This document shows, in pieces, positions 60,920-64,000 of a stretch of 64,000 nt of DNA (positions are counted from its first letter, which is position 1; every line of letters starts with the position of its first letter). The notes beneath the pieces are model-generated. The model did no database searches and was not told the DNA's origin. It worked only from the letters and a program-made list of their open reading frames with translations. Position numbers and translations under genes: made by a program. The stretch spans positions 1 through 64,000 of the forward strand of contig CAKTOB010000009.1 in the NCBI GenBank assembly GCA_934589525.1, in the 5' to 3' direction. This stretch comes from an uncultured Oscillospiraceae bacterium. Lineage in GTDB: Bacteria > Bacillota > Clostridia > Oscillospirales > Oscillospiraceae.

Positions 60920-62056
60920 ATGAATAAAGGCGGACGTTTCCTGGCACAGCGAGATTCAAAGAAACCGGCGTGGGTAAAGGTACTGACGGTGGTTCTGCTT
61001 GTGACCATCCTATTAGGCGTATTGGGCGCCGGTTTTGTTTACTCGAAAATGAACAAGATCCAAAGGGCGCAGGTTGGTTCCAATCAGCTGACCGATGATG
61101 TATTGGCGGATCTCTTGTCAGAAGACTCTACCGCCTCCTATATGGAAGAGCCCGAGCCGGAAGAGACGGATGCGACCGTCCCGAAGGAAACAGCACCTGG
61201 CTATGGGAAGATGGGAAAAGTAATCAATATCTTGCTGATCGGCCAGGATGCCCGTGAGGGCGAGGAGAGCAAAAATGCGGATACGGTGATTTTGGTGACG
61301 ATCAACAAGGAGACAAAGAAAATCACCATGACTTCTTTTCTGCGGGATTCCTATGTCTCTTTAAACAGCGTGAAGGATATTGAAGGAAAGCCGCGTTACG
61401 GTGCTACAAAGCTTACACTGGTCTATGCGATCGGTCATCAGTATGGCGGAGATCTGGGGGCTATGTATCTGATGGACCGTGTTATTGAGAAAAATTTTGG
61501 TCCTGTGGTGGATCATAATATCGAAGTGAGTATGGAGGCTTTTGATGCCTGCATCAATGCGCTGGGCGGCGTTACCGTTACCTTGGATGAGGACGAAGCC
61601 AAATATATGAACAATTACTTTAAGAACTATGATGACCGTGTCTATGAAGTAGGCGAAAATCTGGTAGACGGCTGGGCAGCGGAGGTCTACGTCAGGACCC
61701 GTCACGCAAACTACGGTGACAACGACTTTAACCGGACAGACCGCCAGCGGGCCGTGGTGGCGCAGGTACTGGAGAAGGTCAAAAATAAGAGTCTGCTGGA
61801 AATCAATAAGCTGGTGGACTCCTTGCTTCCCATGGTTCTGACGGATATGACGAATGGAGACATGACCAACTACATTTTGGAAATTTTGCCCCTGCTGCCG
61901 GAAATGACTCTGGAATCCATCCAATGCCCCAATGCGGACATGGACCGCTGGGGTGAGGTCCGGGACATTTTCAATAATGGGCAGCCACAGAGCATTTTGA
62001 ATTTCGACTCCAATAAGGCAAAGGCGATCCTGATTCCAATTACTGAATGCAATTAA
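60920..62056 (+). CDS. LytR-CpsA-Psr (LCP) family wall polymer ligase
   Basis: 378 aa. Cytoplasmic start, membrane helix about 18-40, acidic linker, then an LCP domain (about 100-300). Intact residues: GQDAREGEESKNADTVIL, SFLRDSYV, INALGGVTVTL and YVRTRHANYGDNDFNRTDRQR with the Arg/Asp set that binds the polyprenyl pyrophosphate. Transfers glycopolymers to peptidoglycan. Co-directional with BlaI of module B; related by fold to the sensor's C-terminal domain. Confidence 0.93.
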   Translation: MNKGGRFLAQRDSKKPAWVKVLTVVLLVTILLGVLGAGFVYSKMNKIQRAQVGSNQLTDDVLADLLSEDSTASYMEEPEPEETDATVPKETAPGYGKMGKVINILLIGQDAREGEESKNADTVILVTINKETKKITMTSFLRDSYVSLNSVKDIEGKPRYGATKLTLVYAIGHQYGGDLGAMYLMDRVIEKNFGPVVDHNIEVSMEAFDACINALGGVTVTLDEDEAKYMNNYFKNYDDRVYEVGENLVDGWAAEVYVRTRHANYGDNDFNRTDRQRAVVAQVLEKVKNKSLLEINKLVDSLLPMVLTDMTNGDMTNYILEILPLLPEMTLESIQCPNADMDRWGEVRDIFNNGQPQSILNFDSNKAKAILIPITECN

Positions 62057-62163
62057 AAAACAGAGGGTTGTTCTGCAAGGCGTGAAAAAGGAGCGGCGGG
62101 AATGGAATTAAACACAGAAGTGAAAATGATACAAAAAAACACGAGATTTCCGATTTTTTTATC

Positions 62164-62192
62164 TTTACATTATGGGCCTTTTTCTGTAGAAT
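62164..62192 (+). promoter_or_regulatory. promoter of pfkA
   Basis: TTTACA (62164-62169), 17-base spacer, TAGAAT (62187-62192), 40 bases before pfkA. Confidence 0.65.
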
Positions 62193-62231
62193 AGGAGTAT
62201 GGCTATAAGACCATAAATAGGAGGTTCTATT

Positions 62232-63203
62232 ATGAGCGTTAGAAGAATCGGTGTTCTGACCAGCGGCGGTGATGCCCCCGGCATGAACCCCTGCGTTCGA
62301 GCAGTCGTGCGTACCGCGCTTTACCATGGCGTGGAGTGCTACGGCATTCGCAGAGGCTGGAATGGCCTGATTGCCGGCGACATCATTCGCCTGGATGAAA
62401 AAAGCGTTGCCCACACCATCAATCGTGGCGGTACGATTCTCTATACTGCCCGCAGCGAGGAATTCATGACGGAAGCGGGCCAGCGTCGGGCTGTTTCTAC
62501 CTGCAAGTTCCTGGGATTGGACAGCATTATCGCCATCGGCGGCGACGGCACTTTCCGGGGCGCTTTGGCGTTGAGCAAATACGGCATCAATGTCATCGGT
62601 ATTCCCGGCACCATCGACAATGACATCAGTTGCACCAATTACTGCATCGGCTTTGATACTGCCGCCAACACCGCCATTGAGTGCATCGATAAGCTGCGGG
62701 ACACCATGCAGTCTCACGAGCGCTGCTCTGTTGTGGAGGTCATGGGCCGTAACGCCGGTTATCTGGCGATGTATGTGGGCTTGGCCTGCGGCGCTACAGC
62801 GGTCCTTGTTCCTGAAGAACCCATTGATTTTGAAAGAGACGTTATTGAAAAGATCCGTCAGGCCCGTTTCAACGGCTTTACCCACTACATGATCGTTGTA
62901 GCCGAGGGCGCCGGAAAGGCCACGGACATTGCCAAGCAGATCAAGGACGCCATCGATTTGGACCCCCGTGTGACGGTTTTGGGCCACATTCAGCGTGGCG
63001 GTTCTCCCTCCGGCCGTGACAGAGTCAATGCTACCAAGATGGGCTATCTGGCTGTGGAGCTCCTGCTGCAGGGCAAGACCAACCGGATCGTCTGCACCCA
63101 TGACGGAAGCTTCTCCGATGTGGACATTGATGAGGGCCTGGCCATGAAGAAGAGCATCCAGCAAATGGAAGTGGATGTTCTGGCCGCTATGACCGGTACG
63201 TGA
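62232..63203 (+). CDS. pfkA: ATP-dependent 6-phosphofructokinase
   Basis: 323 aa. ATP site LTSGGDAPGMNPCVRAVVR, GGDGTFRGA, catalytic GTIDNDI, VEVMGRNAGYLA and LGHIQRGGSPS. Gly in GGDGT indicates ATP rather than pyrophosphate as donor. Commits fructose 6-phosphate to glycolysis. AGGAGG before the ATG and a terminator after. Confidence 0.96.
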   Translation: MSVRRIGVLTSGGDAPGMNPCVRAVVRTALYHGVECYGIRRGWNGLIAGDIIRLDEKSVAHTINRGGTILYTARSEEFMTEAGQRRAVSTCKFLGLDSIIAIGGDGTFRGALALSKYGINVIGIPGTIDNDISCTNYCIGFDTAANTAIECIDKLRDTMQSHERCSVVEVMGRNAGYLAMYVGLACGATAVLVPEEPIDFERDVIEKIRQARFNGFTHYMIVVAEGAGKATDIAKQIKDAIDLDPRVTVLGHIQRGGSPSGRDRVNATKMGYLAVELLLQGKTNRIVCTHDGSFSDVDIDEGLAMKKSIQQMEVDVLAAMTGT

Positions 63204-63230
63204 TTCGAAATTCCAGTGCGTTTTACAGTA

Positions 63231-63269
63231 AAAAAGAGCTTACGGTTTTGAAGGCCGTAAGCTCTTTTT
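63231..63269. terminator. bidirectional terminator pfkA / xerD
   Basis: Perfect 15-bp stem (63231-63245 with 63255-63269), A5 left and T5 right. The right arm includes the end of the convergent xerD-like gene. Confidence 0.9.
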
Positions 63270-64000
63270 ATGCTTTTGGATGACATTTTTGGTAGACGCT
63301 TTTAAGACGCTGGTTGATCATGTGGGCGTATACCTGGGTAGAGGAAATATCGCTGTGTCCCATCAGTTCCTGCAAGGAGCCCAGGTCCGCGCCGTTTTCC
63401 AGCAAATGGACCGCAAAGCTGTGCCGCAGGGTATGGGGGGTGATCTCTTTTTCAATACCTGCCTTGGCCTGGTAGTGCTTGAGGATCTTCCAGAATCCCT
63501 GACGGCTCATACGGGTGCCGCCGACGTTGACAAACAGGGCTTGCTCGGTTGCATCTAAGACCATGGTGGAACGGACATCCGTCAGATAGACACACAGTGC
63601 CTTCTGGGCAGCGGGATACAAAGGAATCGCACGGGACTTTTTCTCACTGTGGCATTTCACCATGCCAAGCTCCAAGCTCACATCTTCCACATTCAGGCTG
63701 ATGAGCTCCGTGACCCGCATGCCGGTAGCGTACATGAGCTCCAGCATTGCCTTGTCCCTGTAGCCCTTTGCGTCTACACAGACCGGCTGGGCCAGGAGCA
63801 GCTCGACCTCCTTGCCAGTGAGGATTTGAGGCATTTTCTTTTCTCCACGCTCCACACGAATATCCGCGCTTACCGGGGATGTGGAGAGAAAGCCGTTGGA
63901 GACGGCGAAGGAATAAAAGTTTTTCAGACTGGCCAGGGACCTGGAAACCGTGGCTCCGGATTTTCCTTGCTCCAATAAATAGGCAAGGTAGTCCTGAATA
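63268..64000 (-). CDS. xerD: tyrosine recombinase XerD-like (partial)
   Basis: About 244 residues in the window; the frame stays open to the right edge (IQDYLAYLLEQGK precedes the TTG at 63975), so the first 40-60 residues are missing. Catalytic set: MRVTELISL Arg, CHSEKKSRAIPL Lys, HTLRHSFAVHLL and MGHSDISSTQVYAHM with Tyr. The second tyrosine recombinase in the window; the length and fit suggest the chromosomal XerD-type resolvase. Confidence 0.9.
   Translation of the reverse strand, partial: IQDYLAYLLEQGKSGATVSRSLASLKNFYSFAVSNGFLSTSPVSADIRVERGEKKMPQILTGKEVELLLAQPVCVDAKGYRDKAMLELMYATGMRVTELISLNVEDVSLELGMVKCHSEKKSRAIPLYPAAQKALCVYLTDVRSTMVLDATEQALFVNVGGTRMSRQGFWKILKHYQAKAGIEKEITPHTLRHSFAVHLLENGADLGSLQELMGHSDISSTQVYAHMINQRLKSVYQKCHPKA

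Noticed and set aside
1..64000. tRNA, rRNA, CRISPR or complete insertion sequence
   Set aside because: No cloverleaf in the intergenic gaps, no rRNA-like stretch, no repeat-spacer array and no transposase gene were seen by eye.

Overview
The window looks like a chromosomal segment of a spore-forming Clostridia member, most like the Oscillospiraceae/Ruminococcaceae group. The evidence is the Gram-positive replicase PolC, the sporulation pair SpoIIGA/SigE, the spore coat CotJ proteins, a CwlD-type amidase, and the uppS-cdsA-dxr-rseP-ispG-polC order. Most genes are moderately GC-rich with strong AGGAGG ribosome sites. Accessory stretches are visibly AT-richer (1-240, about 36.7-39.4 kb, and parts of 46-60 kb).

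Layout. 0-10.3 kb: a truncated P-loop kinase, a membrane-anchored leucine-rich repeat protein, Tex, a DEAD-box helicase with a DprA-like protein, two CobW-type metal GTPases (one His-rich, one fused to a DUF1980-like domain), RarA and a DUF951 protein. 10.5-14.6 kb: spoIIGA-sigE, rex, and glnS on the opposite strand. 14.7-25.3 kb: a long co-directional block, pyrH-frr-uppS-cdsA-dxr-rseP-ispG-polC, joining pyrimidine and translation functions, undecaprenyl and phospholipid precursors, the MEP isoprenoid pathway and replication. 25.3-36.7 kb: a repeat-containing lipoprotein, uridine phosphorylase, small hypotheticals, a GIY-YIG protein, a phosphodiesterase, CoaX, a three-gene cortex/peptidoglycan-binding operon, a ferritin-like helical protein and AsnB. 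37-39.4 kb: an AT-rich cargo islet (aminoglycoside-nucleotidyltransferase-like protein, HAD, NUDIX) with a decayed mobilization gene and clustered inverted repeats. 39.4-45 kb: a NiaR-type repressor divergent from a PTS EIIC-like transporter, a cotJ operon with fused CotJA-CotJB, a CwlD-type amidase, RadA and an XRE membrane protein. 45-50.5 kb: a tyrosine recombinase, small membrane and GNAT proteins, and a secreted phosphodiester glycosidase operon. 50.6-62 kb: stacked envelope-signalling systems. 62.2-64 kb: pfkA and a partial XerD.

The most interesting region is 49-62 kb. Two tandem paralogous ECF sigma factor/membrane-protein pairs share a conserved upstream element. Next to them lie two BlaI/BlaR1-type systems in which the M56 sensor protease has no penicillin-binding domain. 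One instead carries a phosphodiester-glycosidase-like (NAGPA) domain and the other a LytR-CpsA-Psr (LCP) domain. In each case an intact stand-alone enzyme of the same fold is encoded nearby (NAGPA at 49349-50515, LCP at 60920-62056). The domain on the sensor has lost the motif residues that the enzyme keeps. This suggests, as inference, that degenerate copies of cell-wall enzymes have become ligand sensors for BlaI-controlled regulons.

No rRNA, tRNA, CRISPR array, complete insertion sequence or replication origin was seen.
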